64,000 nucleotides of DNA from Croceicoccus sediminis (GTDB lineage Bacteria > Pseudomonadota > Alphaproteobacteria > Sphingomonadales > Sphingomonadaceae): NCBI RefSeq assembly GCF_007570835.1, contig NZ_SUNC01000003.1, forward strand, positions 372,001 to 436,000, read 5' to 3'. Positions 1 through 7,391 of this stretch are shown here, one piece after another. The position numbers and the translations under genes are program-made. How positions within the stretch are numbered: position 1 is the stretch's first letter; every line of letters begins with the position of its first letter. Below the pieces are notes generated by a model. It had not been told where the DNA came from and did no database searches. It saw nothing but the letters and a program-made list of their open reading frames with translations.

Positions 1-59
1 ACCGCCAGCAGCGCCAGCGTTACCGCACCCACCCAGAGATGATTTGCCCGCGTTTCCAT
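1..59 (-). CDS. mlaD: MlaD-type MCE-domain protein, N-terminal fragment
   Basis: Only the first 19 or so codons are inside the window; the rest lies to the left. The visible residues begin METRANHLWVGAVTLALLA, which is a short cytoplasmic lead followed by the start of a single membrane anchor. This is how MlaD (periplasmic MCE-domain lipid-binding subunit) usually begins in alphaproteobacteria. It starts 9 nt after the stop of the ATPase gene, so it is the third gene of an mlaE-mlaF-mlaD operon. MlaD hexamers pass phospholipid between the periplasmic carrier and the MlaFE transporter. The assignment rests on the N-terminus and operon position, because the MCE domain itself is not visible. Confidence 0.75.
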   Translation of the reverse strand, partial: METRANHLWVGAVTLALLA

Positions 60-68
60 GCGCCCGGT

Positions 69-956
69 CTATGCCCCGCCCTTGTTGTCTTTGTCCATCG
101 CGCCGCTCATCGAACGTGTATGGGTTTCCTCGGCCGCACGTCCGCGCGGGCCATTGAAGTATACCTGTATCCACGGGTGATCCAGCGCCAGAAGCTCCGG
201 TATCGTGCCCACGGCGATCACTTTCTTGTCGGCCAGCACGGCCACCCGGTCACAGATGGCGTAAAGCGTGTCGAGATCGTGCGTGATCAGAAAAACGGTA
301 AGTCCCAGCGTGTCGGCAAGTTCCCGGGTCAGACGGTCGAACGCCGCCGCGCCGATCGGGTCGAGACCCGCGGTCGGTTCGTCGAGGAACAGCAGTTCGG
401 GGTCCAACGCCAGTGCGCGTGCAAGACCTGCACGCTTCTTCATGCCGCCCGAAAGCTCTGACGGATACTTGCTCGTCGCCTCTTCGGGCAGCCCCGACAG
501 GCGCACCTTGTAACGGGCGATTTCCTGTCGCAGTTCGTCGGATATTTCGGGATAGAACTGCTTTAACGGCACTTCGACGTTTTCCGCCACGGTCAGCGTG
601 GAGAACAGCGCCCCGCCCTGGAACAGCACGCCCCAGCGGCTGCGAATGTCGATGTCCGAGTCTTCCTCGGCATCCGTGATGGAATCGCCCAGCACCTCGA
701 TACTGCCTTCTGACGGGATCTGCAGTCCGATGATCGAACGCATCAGGACCGACTTGCCGGTGCCCGACCCGCCGACGACGCCAAGGATCTCGCCGCGTTT
801 CACCTTCAGCGAAAGATCCTCGTGCACGACCTGCGGACCGAAACGGTTAGTCAGCCCCTCGACCACGATGGGAAATTCGCCAGTGAATTCCGGCGGGGCC
901 GAATGGGCCTCGCTCTCGGCCCGATCCATCAGTTCCCCGGCGCGCTGCGAACCCAT
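69..956 (-). CDS. mlaF: ABC transporter ATP-binding subunit of the Mla phospholipid system
   Basis: This 295-residue cytoplasmic ATPase powers retrograde or anterograde phospholipid transport between inner and outer membrane together with the permease MlaE. Visible motifs are Walker A (GGSGTGKS), the ABC signature LSGGMKK, Walker B (LLFLDEPTAGLD) and the switch histidine in LITHDLD. The start is taken at the ATG that overlaps the mlaE stop as TGATG; a GTG three codons upstream (965) is possible. The roughly 25-residue lead before the ABC domain is a little longer than in E. coli MlaF. Family, order and spacing agree with the Mla (Ttg2) system. The transported lipid and direction are inferred from the family. 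Confidence 0.9.
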   Translation of the reverse strand: MGSQRAGELMDRAESEAHSAPPEFTGEFPIVVEGLTNRFGPQVVHEDLSLKVKRGEILGVVGGSGTGKSVLMRSIIGLQIPSEGSIEVLGDSITDAEEDSDIDIRSRWGVLFQGGALFSTLTVAENVEVPLKQFYPEISDELRQEIARYKVRLSGLPEEATSKYPSELSGGMKKRAGLARALALDPELLFLDEPTAGLDPIGAAAFDRLTRELADTLGLTVFLITHDLDTLYAICDRVAVLADKKVIAVGTIPELLALDHPWIQVYFNGPRGRAAEETHTRSMSGAMDKDNKGGA

Positions 957-2062
957 CACGCCCACCCGATTTCAGTGAAGAACACGGCGAAGAAGGCATC
1001 GAGCACGATGACCATGAAGATCGCCTGGACCACGGCCAGCGTCGTGCGAAGGCCAACTTCCTCGGCGTTTCCGGACACCTGCATGCCCTGGTAACACCCG
1101 CTCATCGCGACGATCAGTCCGAAGACCGGGGCCTTGACCAGCCCGACGTAGAGATCGGTCATCGGCACGACTTCGCGGATACGCGACAGGAAGGTCCAGA
1201 ACGGAATGTCGAGCGCAAAATTGGCGATGAATGCGCCGCCGATGATGGCGATGACCGCCGAATAGAACCCCAGAAGCGGCATCATCAAGACCGCGGCCAG
1301 GATGCGCGGGACGACGAGGCGTTCGATCGGGGAAACCCCGATGGTGCGCATCGCGTCGACCTCTTCGGTCAGCTTCATCGTACCGATCTGCGCGGCAAAG
1401 GCGCTGCCCGAACGGCCCGCGACCATGATCGCGGTCATCAGCACGCCCAGTTCGCGCAAGGTCAGGCGCCCGGTCAGGTTGATCGTGTAGATTTCCGCCC
1501 CGAACTGCTGCAGCTGCACCGCGCCCTGCTGGGCGATGACGATCCCGATGAGAAAGCTCATCAGCCCGATGATACCCAGCGACGACACGCCGACCAGTTC
1601 GATCTGGCGAATGAGGGCAAGGATCGGAAACCGGCGCGGATGACGGATCAGCGCGCCGAAAGCGAAGACGGTCGTACCCAGAAAGCCGACCATGTCCTTG
1701 ACGCCGACCAGCATGTCGCTGACCTTTGTGCCCACTGCCTCGGGCACGCGTTCCAGCAAGCGCGGGCGCGGCGGCGTGATCGCGGCGGTGTTCTCTGCCG
1801 CTTTCACTGCCTCTATCAGGCGGCCGGCCTTGTCGGTGGCGCCGGTGATCTGCGCATCCATGCGCGTGGCAGCGCGCCAGACCGTCCACGCGCCGACGGT
1901 GTCGATCCCGGAGGCATTGCCGATATCGATGGCGGCGATGTCGTCAAGTTCGCGAAGGCGCGCGTCGAGCGGGGCGATACCGGCAATCGTCAGCGGCCCG
2001 CTGACCCGCAGGACAGAGCCGCCTTCCCCTTCAACCAGTTCAAAATCCGCCCATTCGCGCAT
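956..2062 (-). CDS. mlaE: MlaE-family ABC permease with N-terminal STAS (MlaB-like) domain
   Basis: The 368-residue protein has two parts. Residues about 1-100 form a STAS-like domain (FELVEGEGGSVLRVSGPLT, then a conserved IDIGNASGIDTVGAW stretch). The rest is a polytopic MlaE permease with the family pattern ELGVLMTAIMVAGRSGSAFAA followed by MRTIGVSPIERLVVPR. In E. coli the STAS protein MlaB is separate; the fused form is common in alphaproteobacteria. The start at 2062 follows a GAGG box by a normal distance; an ATG at 2074 is the alternative. It is first in the minus-strand operon with mlaF and mlaD, divergent from valS. It forms the inner-membrane channel of the lipid transporter. Confidence 0.88.
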   Translation of the reverse strand: MREWADFELVEGEGGSVLRVSGPLTIAGIAPLDARLRELDDIAAIDIGNASGIDTVGAWTVWRAATRMDAQITGATDKAGRLIEAVKAAENTAAITPPRPRLLERVPEAVGTKVSDMLVGVKDMVGFLGTTVFAFGALIRHPRRFPILALIRQIELVGVSSLGIIGLMSFLIGIVIAQQGAVQLQQFGAEIYTINLTGRLTLRELGVLMTAIMVAGRSGSAFAAQIGTMKLTEEVDAMRTIGVSPIERLVVPRILAAVLMMPLLGFYSAVIAIIGGAFIANFALDIPFWTFLSRIREVVPMTDLYVGLVKAPVFGLIVAMSGCYQGMQVSGNAEEVGLRTTLAVVQAIFMVIVLDAFFAVFFTEIGWA

Positions 2063-2198
2063 GATAGGCCTCATGGGCGAAAATCTGGCTGGCGACAAGC
2101 GCCAGTACACCTGACCTGCCATGCACGTCCCGAGCGGGGGCAACCATAGGGCGCACACCCTCTTGCCGATCCCCTGTGGCGCTGGCAAAGGCCAAGCC

Positions 2199-4934
2199 AT
2201 GAGCGAGACCAGCAACACGAGCGCCGATACCGGCTCCGATACGCAGATTGCCAAGACCTTCGACCCCAAGGGGATCGAGGCGAAGTGGTATGCCCATTGG
2301 GAAGAAGGCGGCCTGTTCCGCCCCGAACGCCCCGATGCGGCCCCCTTCACTATCGTGAACCCGCCGCCGAACGTAACGGGCAGCCTGCACATCGGCCACG
2401 CGCTGGACAACACGTTGCAGGACATCGTGATCCGCTACGAACGCCTTCGCGGCAAGGACGCGCTGTGGGTCGTGGGCACCGACCATGCCGGCATCGCGAC
2501 GCAGATGGTGGTGGAGCGCAATCTGAATTCGCAAGGCGTGAAGCGCACCGACATGACCCGCGATCAGTTTCTCGACCATGTCTGGGAATGGAAGGGCCAG
2601 TCCGGCGGCACGATCACGCGGCAACTGCGCCGTCTTGGCTGTTCGATGGACTGGAGCCGCGAACAGTTCACGATGGACCCGCACTTTACCAAGGCCGTGC
2701 TCAAGGTCTTTGTCGACCTTTACAACAAGGGCCTGATCTACCGCGACAAGCGGCTGGTGAACTGGGACCCGGCGCTCAAGACCGCGATTTCCGACCTCGA
2801 AGTGGAAACGCGCGAGGTTCAGGGCGGCTTCTGGCACTTCCGCTATCCGCTGGCGGACGGCGTCACCCTCGATAACGGTCAGGATTTTATCGAGGTCGCG
2901 ACCACGCGCCCCGAAACGATGCTGGCCGACATGGCCGTTGCCGTGCACCCCGACGACGATCGCTATAAATCGGTCATCGGCAAGGACATACTCCAGCCGA
3001 TCACCGGCCGCCGCTTCAGGATCGTGGCCGACGAACATGCCGACCCGGAACTGGGTTCGGGCGCGGTCAAGATCACGCCGGGGCACGATTTCAACGACTT
3101 CGACGTGGGCAAGCGCGCCGGGATTGCGCCGGGCGACATGCTCAACATGCTCGATGGCGATGCGCGCGTGGTGCAGACGGCTGACGGGCTCATCCCCGAA
3201 AACTATCTCGGCAAGGACCGGTTCGAAGCACGCGACATGGTCGTGGCCGAGATGAAGGCATTGGGCTTCCTGATCCCTCACGTCTTGAAGGACAAGGAAG
3301 GCAACGAGACCGAACACGACGCAGAACCGCGCACGATCCAGACGCCCTATGGAGACCGCGGCGGCGTGGTCATTGAACCGTGGCTGACCGACCAGTGGTA
3401 CGTCGATGCTGAAACGCTGGCACAACCGCCGATGCAGGCGGTGCGCGACGGGCGGATCGAGATCGTACCCAAGACTTGGGAAAAGACGTTCTTCAACTGG
3501 ATGGAGAACATCCAGCCGTGGTGCGTCTCGCGCCAGCTGTGGTGGGGCCACCAGATTCCGGCGTGGTATGCCGATGACGGCGAAGTCTTCGTCGCCGAAA
3601 GCGAGGAAGAGGCGCAGAAGCTGGCGGGCGGCAAGTCGCTGACCCGCGATCCCGACGTCCTCGACACGTGGTTCTCCTCCGCGCTCTGGCCTTTCGCGAC
3701 GCTCGGTTGGCCGGACGATACCGATCTGGTCAAGAAGCACTATCCGAACGACCTGCTGATTTCCGGCTTCGACATCCTGTTCTTCTGGGATGCGCGCATG
3801 GCGATGCAGGGGATGGAGTTCATGGGCGAGGTTCCGTGGAAGAAGCTCTATCTCCACGGGCTCGTCCGCGCGGCCGACGGCGCGAAGATGTCGAAGTCCA
3901 AGGGCAACGTCGTCGACCCGCTCGGCCTCATCGACCAGTACGGCGCGGACGCGCTCCGCTTCTTCATGGCGGCGATGGAAAGCCAGGGCCGCGACGTGAA
4001 GATGGATGAACGCCGCGTCGAGGGGTATCGCAACTTCGCGACCAAGCTGTGGAACGCGGCGCGTTTCTGCCAGTCCAACGGCATCGGCGCATCGTCCACG
4101 CTGGCCGCCCCCACGGCGACCAGCGCGGTCAACAAGTGGATCATCGGCGAAGTCGTCGAGACTGCGGCAGAGCTGGACAAGGCGATGGCCGACCTGCGTT
4201 TCGATGCGGCGGCGAACACGATCTACCACTTCGTCTGGGACCAGTTCTGCGACTGGTACATCGAACTGGTGAAGGGCAATTTCGATGCCGAGACGAAGAC
4301 TGTCGCGGGCTGGGTGCTCGACCAGATTCTCGTCATGCTGCACCCCTTCATGCCGTTCATCACCGAAGAACTGTGGCACGCGCAGGCCGATCTGAACGGC
4401 GAGACGCGTCCCTACGAACTGATCGTCGCCAAGTGGCCGGCACCCGATGCATCGGTCGATACCGATGCCAAGGCCGAGGTCGAGTGGCTGATCGCGCTCA
4501 CCTCCTCGCTGCGCGCGGCCAAGAACGAACTGGGCCTAGCGCCCGGTGCGAAGCTTGAGGCATGGCTGACCAGCACGGCGGGCCCGGCACACGGGATCAT
4601 CGAACGCAACTTCCCCGCGATCGACCGCGTGGCGCGGCTATCCGCGGTCCACTTCGGCGATGCACCGGCGGGCGCCGCGATGCAGGTCAACGTGGGCGAC
4701 GACATCTTCGTTGTCCCGCTTGAAGGGCTGATTGACGTAGATGCCGAAAAGGCTCGCCTGACGAAGGCGCGTGAGGCTTCAATGAAGGAAGCTAAATCGC
4801 TCGAAGGTCGCCTGTCGAACCCCAAGTTCGTCGAAAAGGCCAAGCCCGAAGCGGTCGAGAAAGCCCGCGCCGACCACGCGCACCATGCCGCCGAAGTCGA
4901 ACGGCTGGGCGCGGCGCTGGCGCGGCTGGGTTAA
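2199..4934 (+). CDS. valS: Valyl-tRNA synthetase
   Basis: The 911-residue cytoplasmic class I synthetase charges tRNA-Val. The HIGH signature is at residues 64-67 ([10 protein letters not shown]) and the KMSKS loop near residue 565 ([10 protein letters not shown]). The editing domain lies between them ([17 protein letters not shown]), and an anticodon-binding domain follows ([20 protein letters not shown]). The last 65 or so residues are a charged helical coiled coil typical of ValRS ([19 protein letters not shown]). The start is the ATG of [10 protein letters not shown]; the in-frame sequence upstream lacks family similarity. queE follows after 8 nt, probably on the same transcript. No frameshift or missing motif is seen. 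Confidence 0.97.
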   Translation: MSETSNTSADTGSDTQIAKTFDPKGIEAKWYAHWEEGGLFRPERPDAAPFTIVNPPPNVTGSLHIGHALDNTLQDIVIRYERLRGKDALWVVGTDHAGIATQMVVERNLNSQGVKRTDMTRDQFLDHVWEWKGQSGGTITRQLRRLGCSMDWSREQFTMDPHFTKAVLKVFVDLYNKGLIYRDKRLVNWDPALKTAISDLEVETREVQGGFWHFRYPLADGVTLDNGQDFIEVATTRPETMLADMAVAVHPDDDRYKSVIGKDILQPITGRRFRIVADEHADPELGSGAVKITPGHDFNDFDVGKRAGIAPGDMLNMLDGDARVVQTADGLIPENYLGKDRFEARDMVVAEMKALGFLIPHVLKDKEGNETEHDAEPRTIQTPYGDRGGVVIEPWLTDQWYVDAETLAQPPMQAVRDGRIEIVPKTWEKTFFNWMENIQPWCVSRQLWWGHQIPAWYADDGEVFVAESEEEAQKLAGGKSLTRDPDVLDTWFSSALWPFATLGWPDDTDLVKKHYPNDLLISGFDILFFWDARMAMQGMEFMGEVPWKKLYLHGLVRAADGAKMSKSKGNVVDPLGLIDQYGADALRFFMAAMESQGRDVKMDERRVEGYRNFATKLWNAARFCQSNGIGASSTLAAPTATSAVNKWIIGEVVETAAELDKAMADLRFDAAANTIYHFVWDQFCDWYIELVKGNFDAETKTVAGWVLDQILVMLHPFMPFITEELWHAQADLNGETRPYELIVAKWPAPDASVDTDAKAEVEWLIALTSSLRAAKNELGLAPGAKLEAWLTSTAGPAHGIIERNFPAIDRVARLSAVHFGDAPAGAAMQVNVGDDIFVVPLEGLIDVDAEKARLTKAREASMKEAKSLEGRLSNPKFVEKAKPEAVEKARADHAHHAAEVERLGAALARLG

Positions 4935-4942
4935 GGGCGAGA

Positions 4943-5677
4943 ATGTCTCTCACGCTCGCCACCGACGATACGGGCGGGCCGGAGATTTTCGCCTCGCTGC
5001 AAGGTGAAGGGCCGAGCGTGGGGCGGCCCGTCGCTTTCGTCCGGCTGTCGCGTTGCAACCTCGCCTGCACGTGGTGCGACACCGCCTATACCTGGCGCTT
5101 CGAAGGGGACAACAGGCCGCACCGCGACGGCGTAGCGTTCGATCGCAAGGCTAATCAGGTCACGCTGGACGAGGCCGATGTCGCCGCGCGCATCGCCGCG
5201 CTGGGCCAGGACAGGCTTGTCATCACCGGCGGCGAACCTTTGCTGCAAGGTGCGGCGCTGGCGAAGATGTTGGACCATCTTCCCGACATGCAGGTCGAGA
5301 TCGAGACGAACGGCACGGTAAGGCCCCCGGCCCGCCTCGACGTGCGGGTTGACCAGTACAACGTCAGCCCGAAACTGGCGCACAGCGGCAATCCCGCCGA
5401 ACTGGCGCTGATCCCCGAAATGCTCGATTTTTGGGCAGACGACCCTCGCGCCTTCCTGAAATTCGTGGTGGGCTGCCCCGACGATCTCGGCGAAGTAACG
5501 GCGTTGGTGACGACGCACCGCCACCCGAAGTCGCGCATCTACGTCATGCCCGAAGGCACAGACAGCGCCACTTTGCGTGAGCGAGAGAAATGGCTGTCAG
5601 CCGCAGCGCTGGAACGCGGGCTCAGGATGACCGACCGGCTGCATATCCACCTGTATGGGGACACGCGGGGGACTTGA
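4943..5677 (+). CDS. queE: 7-carboxy-7-deazaguanine synthase (radical SAM, queuosine pathway)
   Basis: QueE converts 6-carboxytetrahydropterin to 7-carboxy-7-deazaguanine in queuosine (preQ0) synthesis. The 244-residue protein opens with IFASLQGEGPSVGRPVAFVRLS, and then the cluster-binding cysteines appear as CNLACTWCD (CX3CX2C), the radical SAM arrangement of this family. The SAM-binding glycine motif ITGGEPLLQG and the later ETNGT and YNVSPKLAHSG segments also fit QueE. It sits 8 nt downstream of valS, so the two tRNA-related genes are likely co-transcribed. No other queuosine gene is in the window. No terminator was recognised right after its stop. Confidence 0.93.
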   Translation: MSLTLATDDTGGPEIFASLQGEGPSVGRPVAFVRLSRCNLACTWCDTAYTWRFEGDNRPHRDGVAFDRKANQVTLDEADVAARIAALGQDRLVITGGEPLLQGAALAKMLDHLPDMQVEIETNGTVRPPARLDVRVDQYNVSPKLAHSGNPAELALIPEMLDFWADDPRAFLKFVVGCPDDLGEVTALVTTHRHPKSRIYVMPEGTDSATLREREKWLSAAALERGLRMTDRLHIHLYGDTRGT

Positions 5678-5717
5678 TCGGGCGGGGTGTGTCAGGTGGC
5701 GACCAATCCAAGCCGAT

Positions 5718-5818
5718 CGCCAATGGGAGCTGAACGGCAGATTCCGCCTTATCGCGGACATTACTACCGGACCAGCTCAATGTCCGACATGGGGTGGTTA
5801 GCTGGCGTTCAGCGAAGT
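5718..5818. repeat. Degenerate intergenic repeat, left copy
   Basis: The segment 5779-5817 matches 6361-6399 at 30 of 39 positions in the same orientation, sharing AATGTCCG and GGTTAGCTG or close variants. A second block just upstream (ACGGCAGATTCCGC near 5731) resembles the block that follows the right copy near 6403. The layout looks like fragments of a dispersed intergenic element. I recall similar AATGTCCGC...TTAGCTGAC strings between genes of other sphingomonads, but I cannot check that here. It overlaps the 3' end of the uncharacterised gene by about 10 nt. Confidence 0.5.
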
Positions 5819-6336
5819 GGTAACCAACGCTCCATATCGGGAGGTGTGTCACTCGGCCCACATGAATAAAGCCCATCGGCCCTATATGCGAAAGCCTCGG
5901 TATCCGTTTGGATTGTCCACTGCTCCTCCTTTGGATCATCGCCATAGGGCCATGTCTCCAGCGAACCGCCAAGGTCGAAGGTGAAAGCAGAGCGCCCTGT
6001 GTCGGGATCAACGTGCATCTCTATTAGCTTCTGACCATTCAGCATTGCCGTTGCGCGGCCAATCAGAGCCTGGTCATCTTCACTCCACGCAAGCTGATCC
6101 CCGTCTTTGAGCGCTCGCCAATGGCAGCAGTAAATCCAGAGATGCCACTGGCCGTGAATATGTGCGTCTCGGCGCAGTCCCTTGTCTGCAGACCTGCGCT
6201 CCACAATCTCCACCTTTGGCATACCAAACTCGAAAGTCAGAAAACTACCGTGCCCTTGCTTTGCGCCCCAAGCTGGCAGGCCAAGCATAGGGCTTATGAA
6301 GGCGCTCAATGGCTCCGCTGTTATGAGTGTGCTCAT
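5809..6336 (-). CDS. Uncharacterised protein, 175 residues
   Basis: I cannot assign a function. The protein has no signal peptide or clear membrane segment. It contains aromatic, cysteine-bearing motifs: LGLPAWGAKQGHGSFLTFEFG near the N-terminus and WHLWIYCCHWR in the middle. The second half is acidic and polar (WSEDDQALIGRATAMLNGQ, then TFDLGGSLETWPYG). I recall the GHGSFLTxEFG and WHLWIYCCxW pattern from uncharacterised bacterial proteins, often at strain-variable loci. No good ribosome binding site precedes the ATG at 6336. The gene is alone on its strand, in DNA visibly less GC-rich than its surroundings, and is flanked on both sides by copies of a degenerate repeat. This suggests an acquired or mobile cargo gene. 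Confidence 0.6.
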   Translation of the reverse strand: MSTLITAEPLSAFISPMLGLPAWGAKQGHGSFLTFEFGMPKVEIVERRSADKGLRRDAHIHGQWHLWIYCCHWRALKDGDQLAWSEDDQALIGRATAMLNGQKLIEMHVDPDTGRSAFTFDLGGSLETWPYGDDPKEEQWTIQTDTEAFAYRADGLYSCGPSDTPPDMERWLPLR

Positions 6337-6660
6337 TGGGCGGTAATCGCACTAGTCCCAAATGTCCGCAACTGGGTCGTTAGCTGACATTGAGCGATGA
6401 AGACGGCAGAGTCCGCTTCCTGCCATAAATGGCCATTTGGCGACCGAACTATCCCCTGTCGTACACGCAGCGCCGCCGTCGTAGTCCGCGCCGCTCTTTT
6501 CCATCGTCGACCCGCCATGCACTCCGCGCCAATGTTTCACCCGAAGCTTTGAGACCGAAACGCCAGCTTTCCTGCGGCTGTCAGGTTTCAAAGACAGGGT
6601 GACACGGTGTCAACTACTCACGGCCGTCACCATCCGCCCGACATAAACCGCGCGCGCATA
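6337..6660. other. Non-coding gap with right repeat copy
   Basis: No gene is supported here. The stretch holds the right copy of the degenerate repeat (6361 to about 6425) and then moderately AT-rich sequence with no convincing ribosome binding site or coding pattern. Short open frames on both strands lack family features. The last bases form the U-tract side of the terminator of the small lipoprotein gene. Confidence 0.55.
6361..6425. repeat. Degenerate intergenic repeat, right copy
   Basis: This is the partner of the copy at 5779-5817, in the same orientation with 30 of 39 positions identical. It is followed by a GACGGCAGAGTCCGC block that resembles the block upstream of the left copy. It therefore looks like the more complete unit, with the left side being a rearranged or partial copy. 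Confidence 0.5.
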
Positions 6661-6698
6661 AAAAAACGGCGCCCTTCACAAGGAAGGACGCCGCCTTT
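6661..6698 (-). terminator. Rho-independent terminator of the small lipoprotein gene
   Basis: Read on the minus strand, a stem of CGGCGTCCTTC pairs with GAAGGGCGCCG (one G-U pair), has a short loop and is followed by a run of eight T. It lies 35 nt downstream of the lipoprotein stop. Confidence 0.88.
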
Positions 6699-6732
6699 TC
6701 GGCAGGCCGGCAACGAGTGCCGACCGCGTAAA

Positions 6733-6990
6733 TTACTGGCCTGCGTCGACCATGTCTTCAGCCTGGTCGCCGGCTTCGCCCATGGCGTCAGCCTTGTCGT
6801 CGAGAGCTTCTTCAGTAGCTTCGTCGCCCTGCGCTTCGGCGAGGTCGGCCTGCTCTTCAAGCAGGTCTTCCTGCGACTCGTATGCCTGCTCGGTCAGATC
6901 TTCCTGAGCTTCCTGCTCGCTTTCCGAGCATGCGCCCAGAGCGAGGAAAGCAACAGCCGAAGCGGCGAGAGTCATGGTCTTGAATTTCAT
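6733..6990 (-). CDS. Small acidic lipoprotein with QED/EEQAD repeats
   Basis: The 85-residue product starts MKFKTMTLAASAVAFLALGAC, a signal peptide with a lipobox (LGAC), so the mature protein should be lipid-anchored. The mature part has no fold I recognise. It is a highly acidic, alanine- and glutamine-rich helix with an irregular repeat (AQEDLTEQAYESQEDL, then LLEEQADLAEAQGDEATEEA), likely a coiled coil. The start is set by AGGGGA 8 nt upstream; an upstream in-frame ATG would bury the signal peptide. It has its own terminator and a possible stress-type promoter (see 7053-7078). Function unknown; a periplasmic stress or structural lipoprotein is only a guess. Confidence 0.75.
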   Translation of the reverse strand: MKFKTMTLAASAVAFLALGACSESEQEAQEDLTEQAYESQEDLLEEQADLAEAQGDEATEEALDDKADAMGEAGDQAEDMVDAGQ

Positions 6991-7052
6991 AGGTATTCCC
7001 CTTCTTTTCGCCAACAATGGCGATCTTCACAGTTGTTGTCGAAGCACCGGAA

Positions 7053-7078
7053 AACATCAAACCGGAAACCTGGGTTCC
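7053..7078 (-). promoter_or_regulatory. Candidate EcfG-type (general stress) promoter
   Basis: On the minus strand GGAACC is followed after 16 nt by TGTT. The alphaproteobacterial EcfG consensus is roughly GGAAC, a 16-18 nt spacer, then CGTT, so one position of the -10 box differs. It lies about 60 nt upstream of the lipoprotein start codon. Short motifs like this occur by chance, so the call is tentative. Confidence 0.3.
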
Positions 7079-7303
7079 GGGATATCTGCCAACCGGAGGC
7101 GGCGTCCAAACAAGTCCGAACGACCACGTTTCTCCAAAACAGGTTAGTGGCCCAACGTCCTGCGCACGGACTTGTTTCCCGATTTTTTAAAAATTTTTTG
7201 TGCAGCGCACCCGGAACAAGGCTTTTCCTGGCAGTGAGATGGCGCATTGCGGCTTTCCCCCGGACGCTTGCGGGCGGTAGGGCGTAACCGTATCAATCCT
7301 TAA

Positions 7304-7340
7304 GAAAAAACGCCGAACGCCGGGCGCGGGTTGTCCGCCC
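7304..7340 (-). terminator. Possible terminator of the HerA-like ATPase gene
   Basis: On the minus strand a GC-rich, partly self-complementary stretch (GCGCC pairing with GGCGT around CGGCGTTC) runs into TTTTTTCTT. The stem is short and the position, about 50-90 nt after the stop, is reasonable. Confidence 0.4.
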
Positions 7341-7391
7341 CCGTCCCGGTCATTCGGCAGGATGGGCAGCGCGCTTATGCACGCACCGGCA

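Larger units (their letters stand above)
6991..7391. other. Intergenic region upstream of the small lipoprotein gene
   Basis: About 400 nt without a supported gene. It holds the ribosome binding site and probable promoter of the lipoprotein gene, a very AT-rich island near 7182-7200 (runs of T, A and T) that contrasts with the GC-rich surroundings, and near 7304-7340 the possible terminator of the HerA-like gene. Open frames here have no family features. Confidence 0.5.

Noticed and set aside
2040-4379. A 779-codon open frame on the minus strand across valS
   Set aside because: It is exactly antisense to a confident valS, has a composition rich in Arg, Val, His and Asp typical of GC-rich shadow frames, and shows no domain.
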